Part shown: positions 42,098 to 50,505 of the stretch, piece after piece | How positions within the stretch are numbered: the first letter of the stretch is position 1 | Layout: each line of letters opens with the position of its first letter | Assembly (NCBI GenBank): GCA_002343445.1 | Contig: DDSP01000025.1 | Location: 62,001 to 126,000 of the forward strand | DNA from: Chthonomonas sp. UBA2387 | Lineage (GTDB): Bacteria > Armatimonadota > Fimbriimonadia > Fimbriimonadales > Fimbriimonadaceae | Direction: 5' to 3' | Length of the DNA stretch: 64,000 nucleotides | Translations under genes and position numbers: made by a program | Notes under the pieces: generated by a model | Told to the model about the DNA's origin: nothing | Database searches by the model: none | What the model saw: only the letters and a program-made list of their open reading frames with translations

Positions 42098-42459
42098 TGC
42101 GCCTGCGCCAGCTGCTCAAATCGAAACTGCACCACGCCCGCGTGACTTACGCGAACCCGGACTATGTGGGCAGCATCGAGATCGACCACCGGCTGATGAA
42201 GGCCGTGGACCTGGTGGACGGCGAACTCGTGCACGTTTGGGCCGTTGACCACACGTCCCGCATCGAGACGTACGCGTTCGCGGGTCCGGTGGGCGTGGTG
42301 GGGCTGAACGGCGGGGCGGCGCACTTCTTCAAGCCCGGCGACCGCCTGATCATCGCGGCGTTCGCGATGACGGACGAGCCGATCGTGCCGAAGATGGTGC
42401 TGCTCGACGACCACAACGAGATCGTGCGCGAGATGACGCCCTTCTCGGTCGCCGGTTGA
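42097..42459 (+). CDS. panD: Aspartate 1-decarboxylase
   Basis: Makes beta-alanine for pantothenate; 120 residues. The self-cleavage site is DYVGSIEID, between Gly and Ser, which becomes the pyruvoyl group. VWAVDHTSRIETYAF and AAHFFKPGDRLIIAAF are family motifs. The ATG overlaps the ccmF stop (TGATG), so this biosynthetic gene is attached to the cytochrome operon, an unusual pairing. Confidence 0.95.
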   Translation: MRLRQLLKSKLHHARVTYANPDYVGSIEIDHRLMKAVDLVDGELVHVWAVDHTSRIETYAFAGPVGVVGLNGGAAHFFKPGDRLIIAAFAMTDEPIVPKMVLLDDHNEIVREMTPFSVAG

Positions 42460-42542
42460 GCCGCGAACTTGACGATTTGGAACTGCAGGGCGAGTCTTGT
42501 CGAGCCTTGGCCCGTTGTTGGCTCGCGCGCGGCGACCACCCC

Positions 42543-42571
42543 GCCCTTCGGGCACCCCTCCATGGGAGGGG
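42543..42571. terminator. Two hairpins between convergent panD and the large repeat protein
   Basis: GCCC/GGGC with loop ttc (42543-42553) and CCCCTCC/GGAGGGG with loop atg (42555-42571). The 13-mer cgcccttcgggca also occurs at 38515-38527, so this may be a dispersed short element. No T-run. Confidence 0.45.
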
Positions 42572-42603
42572 AACACCGTCGTAACCCATGAGCGGATCGG
42601 CGA

Positions 42604-45540
42604 TCAGCCGCTTGGATTCAGATACACGTACTTGCGCTTCGTCGCACCACCGCCAGCAGCCGAGATTAGAGCCTTGACCTGCGGACCAACCACGACTGTG
42701 CTGTCCAAGAAGAACGTCACCGAAGTCTCGCCTGCAGGGACCACCACGCTCGCGGGCACCGTTGCCGAGCCGCTGTCCGAAGCGAGGGACACGCTAAAAC
42801 CGCCGGCGGGCGCGGGAGCGTTCAGGGTCACGGTGCCGGTCGTGGAGCTACCGCCCACGATAACTTCTGGGCTGAACGAAACCGCGGTTACAAATGGCTG
42901 GTTGATGTAGAGCCTTGCGGTCTTTGTCACGCCCTCGGCCGCCCCAGACACGGTGACTGCGAGTTGGGAACCCGAAGTCGGGACCGTCATCACCTCGAAC
43001 ATGGCCGAGGTGTCGCCCTCCGGTATCGTGACCGACGCTGGAGTCGTCGCCTTGTCGCTATTGTCCGAAAGCGTGATCGTCAGACCGCCCGCGGGCGCTG
43101 GCGCGTTCAGGGTGACCGTGCCCGTTGAAGCCGTCCCGCCGTACACGATGCTTGGGGTGAGCGAGAGCGACTGGAGGAACGGACGATTGACGTACACGGC
43201 AGCAATTTTGACCTCGGTCCCCAATCGCGCCGTCAGCATCGCACGGATTTGAGGGCCGTCACTTGGCCTGGTAGCAACCGGAAACGTCACAGACGCAGCC
43301 CCGAAAGGAATCGTGACAGTCGTGGGCACTCCCACATTTTCATGATCTGACTCGAGATTGACCACTACTGACGTTGCGACCGGTCCCGTAAGCTCAACAA
43401 CACCCGTGGCACCGGACCCACCGTAGACTACAACCGGATCCACTGCAAGGCGAGCGAGATACGGCTGTCTAATGTATATGTACTTAAACTTTCGATTCGA
43501 CGATGATGTTTTGGCCTCAATGAGGACACGACGCAATCCTGACACAATCGGTCTAGTCGTGATGGTGAAAAAAGCCTCTCGCTGATCCGCAGGCACTACG
43601 ACTTGCAACGGGACTGTCGCCGTTTCAAAGTGTGATCTCAATGAGACAGCGTATCCTTCTGGGCCAGCAGGCAACTTGAGCACGACCCTGCCAGTAGACG
43701 ATTGTCCGCCTGTCAAGATATCTGGCGCCAACGAGAAGGACTCGATCGGAATTGCTGGCCTCCTCCGCTCCCCGACTGTTATCTTGACGGAACCCCAGGC
43801 TTCATTAGTTCCCGAAATCACCACCACCTCAATATTGTGTACGCCTACCTGTCCTTCATGAGGCATCCATTCAAACTCGCCCGTTTCGCCGACTATGCTC
43901 GCGTCCTGCGGCCGGGCTCCCGTTAGGGCGAACCACATTGGCTGGGGTCTACCATTGACGACATCCGGGTCGGATGCTCTAACTCGAAACGTTAGAGACT
44001 CGTCAACAAATGTCGTTTGGTCGGGAATCGGGTCAACTGTAGGAGGCTGATCTTCCTCCCAAACTTCTACTAGCACCTGCAAGTCACTAAAGTTCTCTGG
44101 AATGAAAAGGTCGCGCACCCTAATTGCAAAAGACCAAACCCCGTCATGCAACTCGCCGGGTCTCCACGAAAAGGAACCCGTCCAACGATCAACCGAAGCA
44201 CCCTCCGGGACTGTGCCAATAAGCGAAAATTCAAGGTGGCTCGGGTCGCCCTCGAAGAACACCTCAGGGGTGAAGGAGACAAGTTGACCTTCGTGTACGT
44301 AAATCGTCGAAACCGCGGTTGGCTGCGGGGGGTCACGGTATGGAGTGGCGATAAAGGCCCGTATATCCTCGGCGTCTCCCACCTTCCTTCCATAACCAAT
44401 GATCTGGTTCTGATTGTTGATGTCCGTTGCATCAGCAAGTATCCAATCCGAAGATCTGGGATGGAGCAACGAGTTCAGCGTCCTGAATCCACTCTCTCGA
44501 TCCCAAACCGTAGCGAGTCTCTGCGGCCAGCTTTGGCATGCAATGACCTCATTGTTGTTGATGGAGCGAGGAACCGCGTAATCTGAGTCGGCGAGATGTC
44601 CGATCTCTTCTAAGCCGGAAGTCTGACTCCAGAGATAGAGTTCAATGTCCCAGCCGTTTCCAACGCGAAGGACTACGGTCCCATTATCATTGACTTCGTC
44701 GGCAATACTAGACACTCCTGGCAGCAGATTCCCGAAATCAACGAGGCTGAGGTCGGGCGAAAGATAGAAACCACGCATGAACTGGTGCGTATCCATTCGG
44801 CCAACAATCGCACCACTCCAGTTAATCGAGTTTGCATACGACCGAACTGAGGGGCTCAAGACGGTATCTAGCCGCTGGAAGCCACCCGCAGGCGTCCAGC
44901 GGCAAGCTTTCCACTCGCCATCAATGAGCTGGCTTCCCACAACGTGGCCGGAGCTGTTGATATCGCTTGCTGCACCTAGTGACCACAAGACCGAGGGTAT
45001 CCCGAGCGAATCCCATAGGACTGCATGGTTGGTCTCATCAGCTGAAAACCACACTCCGCCAGCCGCCATGCCGAGAGAGTTGAGGCCACTGGGCGTGAAG
45101 GTGGTTTGCGTGGGTAGACTCGTCAGCAGCCTCACTCCTCTAGGAGTCCAAACCAATCCTTGCGATCCGCCGAGTCTGGAACCCGCAACCTGGCCACTAT
45201 CGTTGATGGCCAAAGGTCGCGGGTTATGGCCCTGGAACTGGCTGATCTCCATGACATAGTATTGCGTGGTGGAACTTAATTGTGCGAATGACCTGCTCTT
45301 TCGAGCGTGGCTGCCAGGATGAAATTCGCGGTCCTGTGACGGCTGACGGCTCACCAACTCGTGTGTAGGGGTTGTGGCGCTCGGACGCTGCGAAAGCACA
45401 GGTTGCTGTGCCCCGGCGTTGGCTACGAGGAGTGCGACGAGCGCACTCACGGAGAAGCGCAGGCTACTTGTCGGATGGGACACCCGGCAACGGAAGCGAG
45501 ACGAAAGATTGACCATGCCCTTGAGCCGCCAGTGCCTCAT
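42604..45540 (-). CDS. Large exported protein with HAF-type beta-propeller-like and Ig-like repeats
   Basis: A 978-residue exported protein, signal peptide near residues 20-45 (SVSALVALLVANAGAQ). Residues about 90-410 hold HAF-type repeats (AINDSGQVAG, DINSSGHVVGSQ, DINNQNQIIGYGR). Two cadherin/Ig-like domains follow (FTPEVFFEGDPSHLEFSLIG, then DPDVVNGRPQPMWFAL). Residues about 610-978 are four 90-residue repeats of the form 'YGGTASTGTVTLNAPAPAGG'. GC content is visibly lower than in neighbours, suggesting transfer. ATG 45540 is chosen because a -35/-10 promoter ends six bases upstream; ATG 45516 is an alternative. Confidence 0.78.
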   Translation of the reverse strand: MRHWRLKGMVNLSSRFRCRVSHPTSSLRFSVSALVALLVANAGAQQPVLSQRPSATTPTHELVSRQPSQDREFHPGSHARKSRSFAQLSSTTQYYVMEISQFQGHNPRPLAINDSGQVAGSRLGGSQGLVWTPRGVRLLTSLPTQTTFTPSGLNSLGMAAGGVWFSADETNHAVLWDSLGIPSVLWSLGAASDINSSGHVVGSQLIDGEWKACRWTPAGGFQRLDTVLSPSVRSYANSINWSGAIVGRMDTHQFMRGFYLSPDLSLVDFGNLLPGVSSIADEVNDNGTVVLRVGNGWDIELYLWSQTSGLEEIGHLADSDYAVPRSINNNEVIACQSWPQRLATVWDRESGFRTLNSLLHPRSSDWILADATDINNQNQIIGYGRKVGDAEDIRAFIATPYRDPPQPTAVSTIYVHEGQLVSFTPEVFFEGDPSHLEFSLIGTVPEGASVDRWTGSFSWRPGELHDGVWSFAIRVRDLFIPENFSDLQVLVEVWEEDQPPTVDPIPDQTTFVDESLTFRVRASDPDVVNGRPQPMWFALTGARPQDASIVGETGEFEWMPHEGQVGVHNIEVVVISGTNEAWGSVKITVGERRRPAIPIESFSLAPDILTGGQSSTGRVVLKLPAGPEGYAVSLRSHFETATVPLQVVVPADQREAFFTITTRPIVSGLRRVLIEAKTSSSNRKFKYIYIRQPYLARLAVDPVVVYGGSGATGVVELTGPVATSVVVNLESDHENVGVPTTVTIPFGAASVTFPVATRPSDGPQIRAMLTARLGTEVKIAAVYVNRPFLQSLSLTPSIVYGGTASTGTVTLNAPAPAGGLTITLSDNSDKATTPASVTIPEGDTSAMFEVMTVPTSGSQLAVTVSGAAEGVTKTARLYINQPFVTAVSFSPEVIVGGSSTTGTVTLNAPAPAGGFSVSLASDSGSATVPASVVVPAGETSVTFFLDSTVVVGPQVKALISAAGGGATKRKYVYLNPSG

Positions 45541-45546
45541 TGGGTT

Positions 45547-45576
45547 TGGATACCATAGAACGGACTGCAATGTCAA
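45547..45576 (-). promoter_or_regulatory. -35/-10 promoter of the large repeat protein
   Basis: Minus-strand TTGACA (45571-45576), an 18-base spacer, then TATCCA (45547-45552) ending six bases before ATG 45540. It is the only near-consensus -35 box I could pair with a -10 box in the window. Confidence 0.5.
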
Positions 45577-45610
45577 GAGCGGGCAGAAGTTTCTGCAAAG
45601 AGCCGATCCC

Positions 45611-46267
45611 CTAACCGATCGTCAAGCCAGCGGCGTTCCAGTCGTCCAAGAACCGCTTCAGGCCCGAGTCGGTCAGGGGGTGTTTGAACAGCTGGCGAAG
45701 CACCGAGAGCGGCATCGTCGAAACGTGCGCCCCGGCGGCGAGCGCGTCCACCACGTGCTTCGGGTGGCGGACCGAGGCCACCAGGACCTCCGACTCGAAG
45801 CCGTATTCCTCGACCATCGCCACGGTCTCGCGGACCGCCTCCATCCCGTCGCCGGAAACGTCGTCCACCCGGCCCACAAAGTTCGAGATATAGGTCGCGC
45901 CCGCCTTGGCGGCCAGCAGCGCCTGCGTCACGGTGAACACCAGGGTCACATTCGTGCGGATGCCGCGCTCGGTCAGCGTGTTCACCAAGCGCACGCCTGG
46001 CTCGATGAGCGGCACTTTGACCACGATCTGAGGGTGCCACGAGGCGATTTCCAGGGCTTCCTTGAGCATCGCGTCGTACTCGGTGGCCACGACTTCGGCG
46101 CTGATCGCGCCGCCCGGAACGGCCTCGCAGATGGCCAGAACGGTTTCCTTGAACCCTCGCCCGGACTTGGCGATCAGGGTCGGGTTGGTGGTCACGCCGT
46201 CAATCACGCCCCACGCGGCGGCTTCGCGCACTTCGGCCAGGTCGCCGGTGTCCAAGAACAGCTTCAT
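45611..46267 (-). CDS. Transaldolase/fructose-6-phosphate aldolase, small type
   Basis: A 218-residue enzyme of the small TalC/FSA family. MKLFLDTGDLAEVREAAAWG opens the protein, VKVPLIEPGV contains the Schiff-base lysine (VVKVPL), and ATYISNFVGRVDD follows. This length fits a transaldolase of the pentose phosphate pathway or a fructose-6-phosphate aldolase; the key substrate residues were not tested. TACAAT ends seven bases before the ATG. Confidence 0.93.
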   Translation of the reverse strand: MKLFLDTGDLAEVREAAAWGVIDGVTTNPTLIAKSGRGFKETVLAICEAVPGGAISAEVVATEYDAMLKEALEIASWHPQIVVKVPLIEPGVRLVNTLTERGIRTNVTLVFTVTQALLAAKAGATYISNFVGRVDDVSGDGMEAVRETVAMVEEYGFESEVLVASVRHPKHVVDALAAGAHVSTMPLSVLRQLFKHPLTDSGLKRFLDDWNAAGLTIG

Positions 46268-46274
46268 GGGCCTG

Positions 46275-46280
46275 ATTGTA
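46275..46280 (-). promoter_or_regulatory. -10 box of the transaldolase gene (leaderless type)
   Basis: TACAAT on the minus strand is followed after seven bases (CAGGCCC) by the ATG at 46267. Confidence 0.6.
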
Positions 46281-46296
46281 CTGGTTTGGCGCGGGG

Positions 46297-46728
46297 CTAC
46301 TCGGCGGCGATCTTCTCGAACACGCGCACCATCGTTCGGGCTTCGGTCTCCGTGAGGTGGCTGGCGAAGTGCTCCTCGATGGCCCAGGAGTAGCTCACCC
46401 AAGCCCGCGCGCGCGCCTTCAATCCCGCATCGGTCAGCACGGCATACGCGCCTCGGCGATCGTTCGGGCACATCTCGCGCTGGATGTAGCCCATCTTCTC
46501 CAACTTGTCCAGCCGACGCGTGAGACCGCTTCGGCTGAGCAGGATCTGGTCGGCCAGGTCGCTGAGCCGCATCCGTCCGCCCGCGTACTCCAGGGTGACC
46601 AACACGTCGTAGACTTCGGGGGGAAGCGTCCTCGCCCGAGTGACGTCGGCCTCGATGGACTTGAGCACCTTGGCATGGGATGTGAGGAACAAGCGATAGG
46701 CTTCCTTCCTCAAATCGTCGAGCGCCAT
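46297..46728 (-). CDS. MarR-family transcriptional regulator
   Basis: A 143-residue winged-helix regulator. RLSDLADQILLSRSGLTRRL near residue 65 is the helix-turn-helix, and LDKLEKMGYIQREMCPNDRR the wing. The ligand is unknown. It has a normal leader with AGGAGG before the ATG, and an inverted repeat at 46738-46758 that could be its own operator. It is divergent from malate dehydrogenase. Confidence 0.9.
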   Translation of the reverse strand: MALDDLRKEAYRLFLTSHAKVLKSIEADVTRARTLPPEVYDVLVTLEYAGGRMRLSDLADQILLSRSGLTRRLDKLEKMGYIQREMCPNDRRGAYAVLTDAGLKARARAWVSYSWAIEEHFASHLTETEARTMVRVFEKIAAE

Positions 46729-46737
46729 GCGTCCTCC

Positions 46738-46758
46738 TGCAATAGTTGCATGATCAAC
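46738..46758. promoter_or_regulatory. Overlapping inverted repeats, candidate MarR operator
   Basis: TGCAA-TAG-TTGCA (46738-46750) and GTTG-CATGAT-CAAC (46745-46758) lie between the marR -10 box (46759-46764) and its ATG, over the expected transcription start, where a repressor would block it. Such AT-rich palindromes are typical of MarR proteins. Confidence 0.5.
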
Positions 46759-46764
46759 ATTATG
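46759..46764 (-). promoter_or_regulatory. Putative -10 box of the marR gene
   Basis: CATAAT on the minus strand, about 30 bases before the ATG at 46728; the leader holds AGGAGG. Confidence 0.45.
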
Positions 46765-46804
46765 GCACGGGAGGGCCCAAGTCCCAGAGCGGGGCGGCAG
46801 GTGC

Positions 46805-46810
46805 CATAAT
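46805..46810 (+). promoter_or_regulatory. Putative -10 box of the malate dehydrogenase gene
   Basis: CATAAT 73 bases before the ATG 46884, with caggag near 46864 as a possible ribosome site. Confidence 0.4.
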
Positions 46811-46883
46811 CGGAGTGCTCCACGACCCTGACGCCCGACCTTCGCGCGGCCGGGGCCGCGACGCAGGAGATGACGAACCCTTC

Positions 46884-47807
46884 ATGAAAGTCAGCATCAT
46901 TGGCGGCGGAGGCCGCGTCGGTTCGGACGCCGCTTACGCGCTTCAACTCGGCGGCATCGTCCGCGAGATCGCCCTCGTGGACATGAACGAGGACATGGCT
47001 TCGGGCGAAGCCCTCGACCTGCGCCACGGCGCGGCCCTCACCGGAAACTGTCGGTTCACCAGCGGCCAATACAACGTGGTGGATGGCAGCGACTGCGTCG
47101 TGATCACCGCCGGACTTCGGCGCAAGCCCGACGAGTCGCGTCTGCAGTTGGTCAACCGCAACGTAAGCCTGTTCCGCTCGATCCTCGATTCGCTGAAGGG
47201 CTGCAAGCTCGCCGACGGGGCGACCATCGTCGTCGTATCGAATCCGGTGGACATCCTCACGCAGTTGGCCGTCGAAGCGGACATCGTGCCGACCTCGCAG
47301 GTGCTGGGCCTTGGTACGGTCTTGGACACGTGCCGCTTCCGCTCGCTCCTGGCCGACCACTTCAAGGTAGGCGCGCGAGACGTGCATGCGCTGATCCTGG
47401 GCGAGCATGGCGATTCGATGGTGCCGATCTGGTCTTCGGCCACCATCAACGGCGTCAAGATGTCGAGCCTCCCCGGTTGGACTCAGGAAGTCGCTGACGA
47501 GGTCTTCGCGTTCACGCGCAAGTCGGGCGCGGAGGTCATCCGCCTGAAGGGCGGCGCGGGCCGAGCCGTGGGCGTTTCGATCAAGGAAGTCGTCGAAGCC
47601 ATCGCCCTCGATTCGGGCGCGTTGCTCCCCGTCTCTGCGTTGCAGAACGGCAAGCTGGGCATCAGCGGCATCAGCCTCTCGTTGCCGACGGTCGTCGGCC
47701 GCAAGGGCGTCGTGCAGATACTCGAGCCGGACGTCACGGAAGCGGAGCGTGAAGGCCTGCACAAGTCGGCCGCCTCGCTGAAAGAAGTCTACGGCCAGCT
47801 CGAGTAG
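46884..47807 (+). CDS. mdh: Malate dehydrogenase (LDH-like type)
   Basis: A 307-residue NAD-dependent dehydrogenase of the LDH/MDH superfamily. The Rossmann loop is IIGGGGRVGSDAAYA, with Asp in VDMNED for NAD. The catalytic His is in LGEHGDSMVPIW. The substrate loop is AGLRRKPDESR: the position that is Gln in lactate and Arg in malate dehydrogenases reads Arg here, so malate is the likely substrate. The start ATG 46884 is preceded by caggag about 15 bases upstream. Confidence 0.88.
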   Translation: MKVSIIGGGGRVGSDAAYALQLGGIVREIALVDMNEDMASGEALDLRHGAALTGNCRFTSGQYNVVDGSDCVVITAGLRRKPDESRLQLVNRNVSLFRSILDSLKGCKLADGATIVVVSNPVDILTQLAVEADIVPTSQVLGLGTVLDTCRFRSLLADHFKVGARDVHALILGEHGDSMVPIWSSATINGVKMSSLPGWTQEVADEVFAFTRKSGAEVIRLKGGAGRAVGVSIKEVVEAIALDSGALLPVSALQNGKLGISGISLSLPTVVGRKGVVQILEPDVTEAEREGLHKSAASLKEVYGQLE

Positions 47808-47865
47808 CCGGCTCGTCGCGATCGCAAACGGGGTGTCGCCGTCCAACCCGGTCGGCGACACCCCG

Positions 47866-47871
47866 CATAAT
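47866..47871 (+). promoter_or_regulatory. -10 box of the amidase gene (leaderless type)
   Basis: CATAAT ends six bases before ATG 47878. The bases between are AGGAGC, which could also serve as a ribosome site. Confidence 0.45.
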
Positions 47872-47877
47872 AGGAGC

Positions 47878-48480
47878 ATGACACCGTGGCATCTGCTCCT
47901 CAGCCTCGCCGTCGCGCAAGTCAATCCGGCCGAAGTTCTCGACAAGAACTACGCGGACTTCAAGGACCCCGGCTACCTTCAGATCGTGTGGGCGGACTCG
48001 CCCAACTTCGGATTCCGGCCCGAAGACGCGGTGATCGACACCGTAGTGCTCCACCACACGGCCAGCCCGACGCTCAGCGGCGTGGTCAAGTGGTTCGCCA
48101 TGACCGAGAGCCAGGTGAGCGCGCACTACACCATCGGCAAGGACGGCTCGATCGTCCAGCACGTGAGCACGATCAACCGCGCATGGCACGCCGGGCGCAG
48201 CGTGGACCACCTGGGCCGAGAGAACCTGAACAACTTCTCGGTCGGCATCGAGATGGTGAACGTCGGCGACGGGAAGGACCCCTGGACCAACGAGCAGGTC
48301 GAGGCAACCCGGTTGCTCATCTTGAGCCTGAAGCGACGCTTCCCCCTGAAGTTCATCACAACCCACGAATACATCGCCGTGCCGAAGGGCCGTAAGAACG
48401 ACCCGCGCGCCTTCCCATGGGAGAAGATGCACGACACGGGCCTGGAGATCATCCGAACACCGGGCATCGCACCCGGGTAG
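47878..48480 (+). CDS. N-acetylmuramoyl-L-alanine amidase, exported
   Basis: A 200-residue amidase_2 (AmpD/PGRP-like) protein with a short hydrophobic N-terminus (MTPWHLLLSLAVAQ). The zinc ligands fit: VVLHHTASPT near residue 58 (first His), AWHAGRSVD near 103, and a late His in MHDTGLEII. FITTHEY carries the other conserved residue. It cuts between muramic acid and the stem peptide in cell-wall recycling or turnover. mnmE starts 14 bases after its stop. Confidence 0.88.
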   Translation: MTPWHLLLSLAVAQVNPAEVLDKNYADFKDPGYLQIVWADSPNFGFRPEDAVIDTVVLHHTASPTLSGVVKWFAMTESQVSAHYTIGKDGSIVQHVSTINRAWHAGRSVDHLGRENLNNFSVGIEMVNVGDGKDPWTNEQVEATRLLILSLKRRFPLKFITTHEYIAVPKGRKNDPRAFPWEKMHDTGLEIIRTPGIAPG

Positions 48481-48494
48481 GCACAGCTTTCTGG

Positions 48495-49805
48495 GTGAAC
48501 CTCTTCGACACCATCGTCGCGCCAATCACGGGGACCGAGCCCGCTGCTGTCGCCGTCGTGCGCGTCTCGGGCCCGCAATCCTACGCCGTCGCCGAGAAGG
48601 TGTTCTCCCCGTGGCATGAGCCGGTCGAGGCACGAAAAGCCCTGTACGGGACGTTCGCCCATGGCGACGACGGGATCGCGCTTCCCTTTGCCGAGGGCCA
48701 CAGCTACACCGGGGAGGCGACGGTCGAGTTCTCGGTTCACGGGTCGCGGGCATCGGTGAGGTCATTGGTGGACGCGTGCCTGGCGGCGGGCGCCAGGCTA
48801 GCCGCGCCGGGCGAGTTCACGCGGCGCGCGTTTATGAACGGCAGGCTCGACCTGACGCAAGCCGAAGGCGTCCGCGAGACCATCGAATCCGAGACCGAAG
48901 CCCAACTCCGGCTGGCCAACGCCTTGCGCGGCGGCGACCTCAAGCGCGAGGTCGCTGCGCTGCGGGAGAAGACGCTGCACGTCGCGGCGGTCATCGAGGC
49001 CAGCGTGGACTTTCCCGACGAGATCGGCGAGTTCGACCGCGATGCCGCCATCGCCACCCTGCTTGAAGTTCGCGCCAACACCGAGAGGTTGTTGGCCACG
49101 GCCAGGCTCGACGCGATCGTCCGCACGGGCTACCGCATCGCGATCCTCGGGCAACCCAACGCGGGCAAGTCGTCGCTGCTGAACGCCCTGATGGGCACCG
49201 ACCGCGCCATCGTCACAGACATCCCCGGTACCACGCGGGACACGCTCGAGGAGCGGCTCGACCTCGGCGGCGTGCCGTGCGTGGTCACCGATACGGCCGG
49301 TCTACGCGACAGCCACGACCCCATCGAGCGCATCGGCATCGGACGATCGCACCGCGCCGAAGCAAGCGCCGATCTGGTTTGGTACGTCGTGGATGCCGCC
49401 AAAGGCCTCGACGACGAAGATCGGGCGCATTTGACTCGCCTATGCGAGAGGGCCTGGCTGATCCTGACCAAATGCGACCTCGCCAACGGGGACGGACCGG
49501 GCCTCCGGGTCTCGGCCAAGACAGGCCAGGGGTTGGACGCGCTGCGCCAAGCCGTCGCCGAACGCGCGGGCTTGGGCTCGACCGAGGGCCGCTGGCTGGC
49601 GATCAACGACAGGCATGCCGACCACCTGCGCGAAGCCGACACCCGATTAGCCGAGGCTGTCGAGACTCTGGACTCCGGACTGCCGGTGGACCTCGCCTCG
49701 ATCCACCTGCAGTCGGCGGCGATGGAATTCGGCACGATCACGGGCGAAACGGCCACGCTCGACCTCATCGACCGCGTCTTTCGCGACTTCTGTGTGGGAA
49801 AGTAG
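48495..49805 (+). CDS. mnmE: tRNA modification GTPase MnmE
   Basis: A 436-residue GTPase that, with MnmG, puts the carboxymethylaminomethyl group on U34 of tRNAs. The N-terminal tetrahydrofolate-binding domain starts TIVAPITGTEPAAVAVVRVSG. The G domain has GQPNAGKSSLLNAL (G1), DIPGTTRD (G2/effector), DTAGLRD (G3) and LTKCD (G4). The last residues FCVGK match the invariant C-terminal FC(I/V)GK. Start GTG 48495. mnmG is not in the window. Confidence 0.97.
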   Translation: MNLFDTIVAPITGTEPAAVAVVRVSGPQSYAVAEKVFSPWHEPVEARKALYGTFAHGDDGIALPFAEGHSYTGEATVEFSVHGSRASVRSLVDACLAAGARLAAPGEFTRRAFMNGRLDLTQAEGVRETIESETEAQLRLANALRGGDLKREVAALREKTLHVAAVIEASVDFPDEIGEFDRDAAIATLLEVRANTERLLATARLDAIVRTGYRIAILGQPNAGKSSLLNALMGTDRAIVTDIPGTTRDTLEERLDLGGVPCVVTDTAGLRDSHDPIERIGIGRSHRAEASADLVWYVVDAAKGLDDEDRAHLTRLCERAWLILTKCDLANGDGPGLRVSAKTGQGLDALRQAVAERAGLGSTEGRWLAINDRHADHLREADTRLAEAVETLDSGLPVDLASIHLQSAAMEFGTITGETATLDLIDRVFRDFCVGK

Positions 49806-49809
49806 GCGA

Positions 49810-50442
49810 ATGGAACCCAATGCGTCGCTTGCCCTTGAGTCGGTCGCGATCCCCGTCCACGTCGAAACGCCCGACGACCCCAGGGGGACGGTGGTCCTGG
49901 CGCCGAGCGCAGGTGGCAGGTGGTCGAGCCCATCGTTGACGCGGCTGGCCGAAATCTTCAGGAGGCAGGGATACCGCACCGTGCGGTTCGATTTCGAGTA
50001 CCGTGCAGCGGGACGCGCGTTCCCCGACCCGATGCCCAAGTGCATGGCGTGCTACCGGCGCGTGGTGGAGGCGTTCCATCCCGGCGGGCCGTTGATCCTC
50101 TCGGGCCAATCCATGGGCGGGCGCGTCGCCTCGATGCTCGCCGCAGAGGGGTTTCCATGCGTCCGGCTGATCTGCTTCGCCTACCCGCTGCACCCCGAGG
50201 GCCAGCCCGAAAAACTTCGCGACGCCCACCTGCCGAACCTGACCATGCCGACGCTGCTGGTCAACGGGACCGAGGACGCCCTTTGCCGCCGCGACTTGAT
50301 GGAGGGCGTGCTGGCGCGCCTCCCGGCCAACGTGGCGATGCACTGGCTCCAGGGTGTGGACCACTCGCTGAAGCCCGCCAAAGGCTCGGGCCGCAAGCCG
50401 TCGTCGGTGTACGAGGAGATCGAGTCCGTTCTCGCGGGTTGA
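49810..50442 (+). CDS. Alpha/beta hydrolase (KANL3/Tex30-like)
   Basis: A 210-residue hydrolase. Ser nucleophile in LSGQSMGGRVAS near residue 105, a later Asp in VNGTEDAL and a His in GVDHSLK complete the triad. TVVLAPSAGG near residue 32 is the oxyanion side. It resembles KANL3/Tex30-type hydrolases of unknown substrate. The ATG lies four bases after the mnmE stop, so they are co-transcribed. Confidence 0.82.
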   Translation: MEPNASLALESVAIPVHVETPDDPRGTVVLAPSAGGRWSSPSLTRLAEIFRRQGYRTVRFDFEYRAAGRAFPDPMPKCMACYRRVVEAFHPGGPLILSGQSMGGRVASMLAAEGFPCVRLICFAYPLHPEGQPEKLRDAHLPNLTMPTLLVNGTEDALCRRDLMEGVLARLPANVAMHWLQGVDHSLKPAKGSGRKPSSVYEEIESVLAG

Positions 50443-50492
50443 AACCTCAAGCTCGGAGGTCGGGCCCGGCTCGTGCGGAGGGTGGGACGGGG

Positions 50493-50498
50493 TAACGT
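50493..50498 (+). promoter_or_regulatory. -10 box of the tricorn-like protease gene (leaderless type)
   Basis: TAACGT is followed after seven bases by the ATG at 50506. Confidence 0.4.
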
Positions 50499-50505
50499 AC
50501 CTGCC

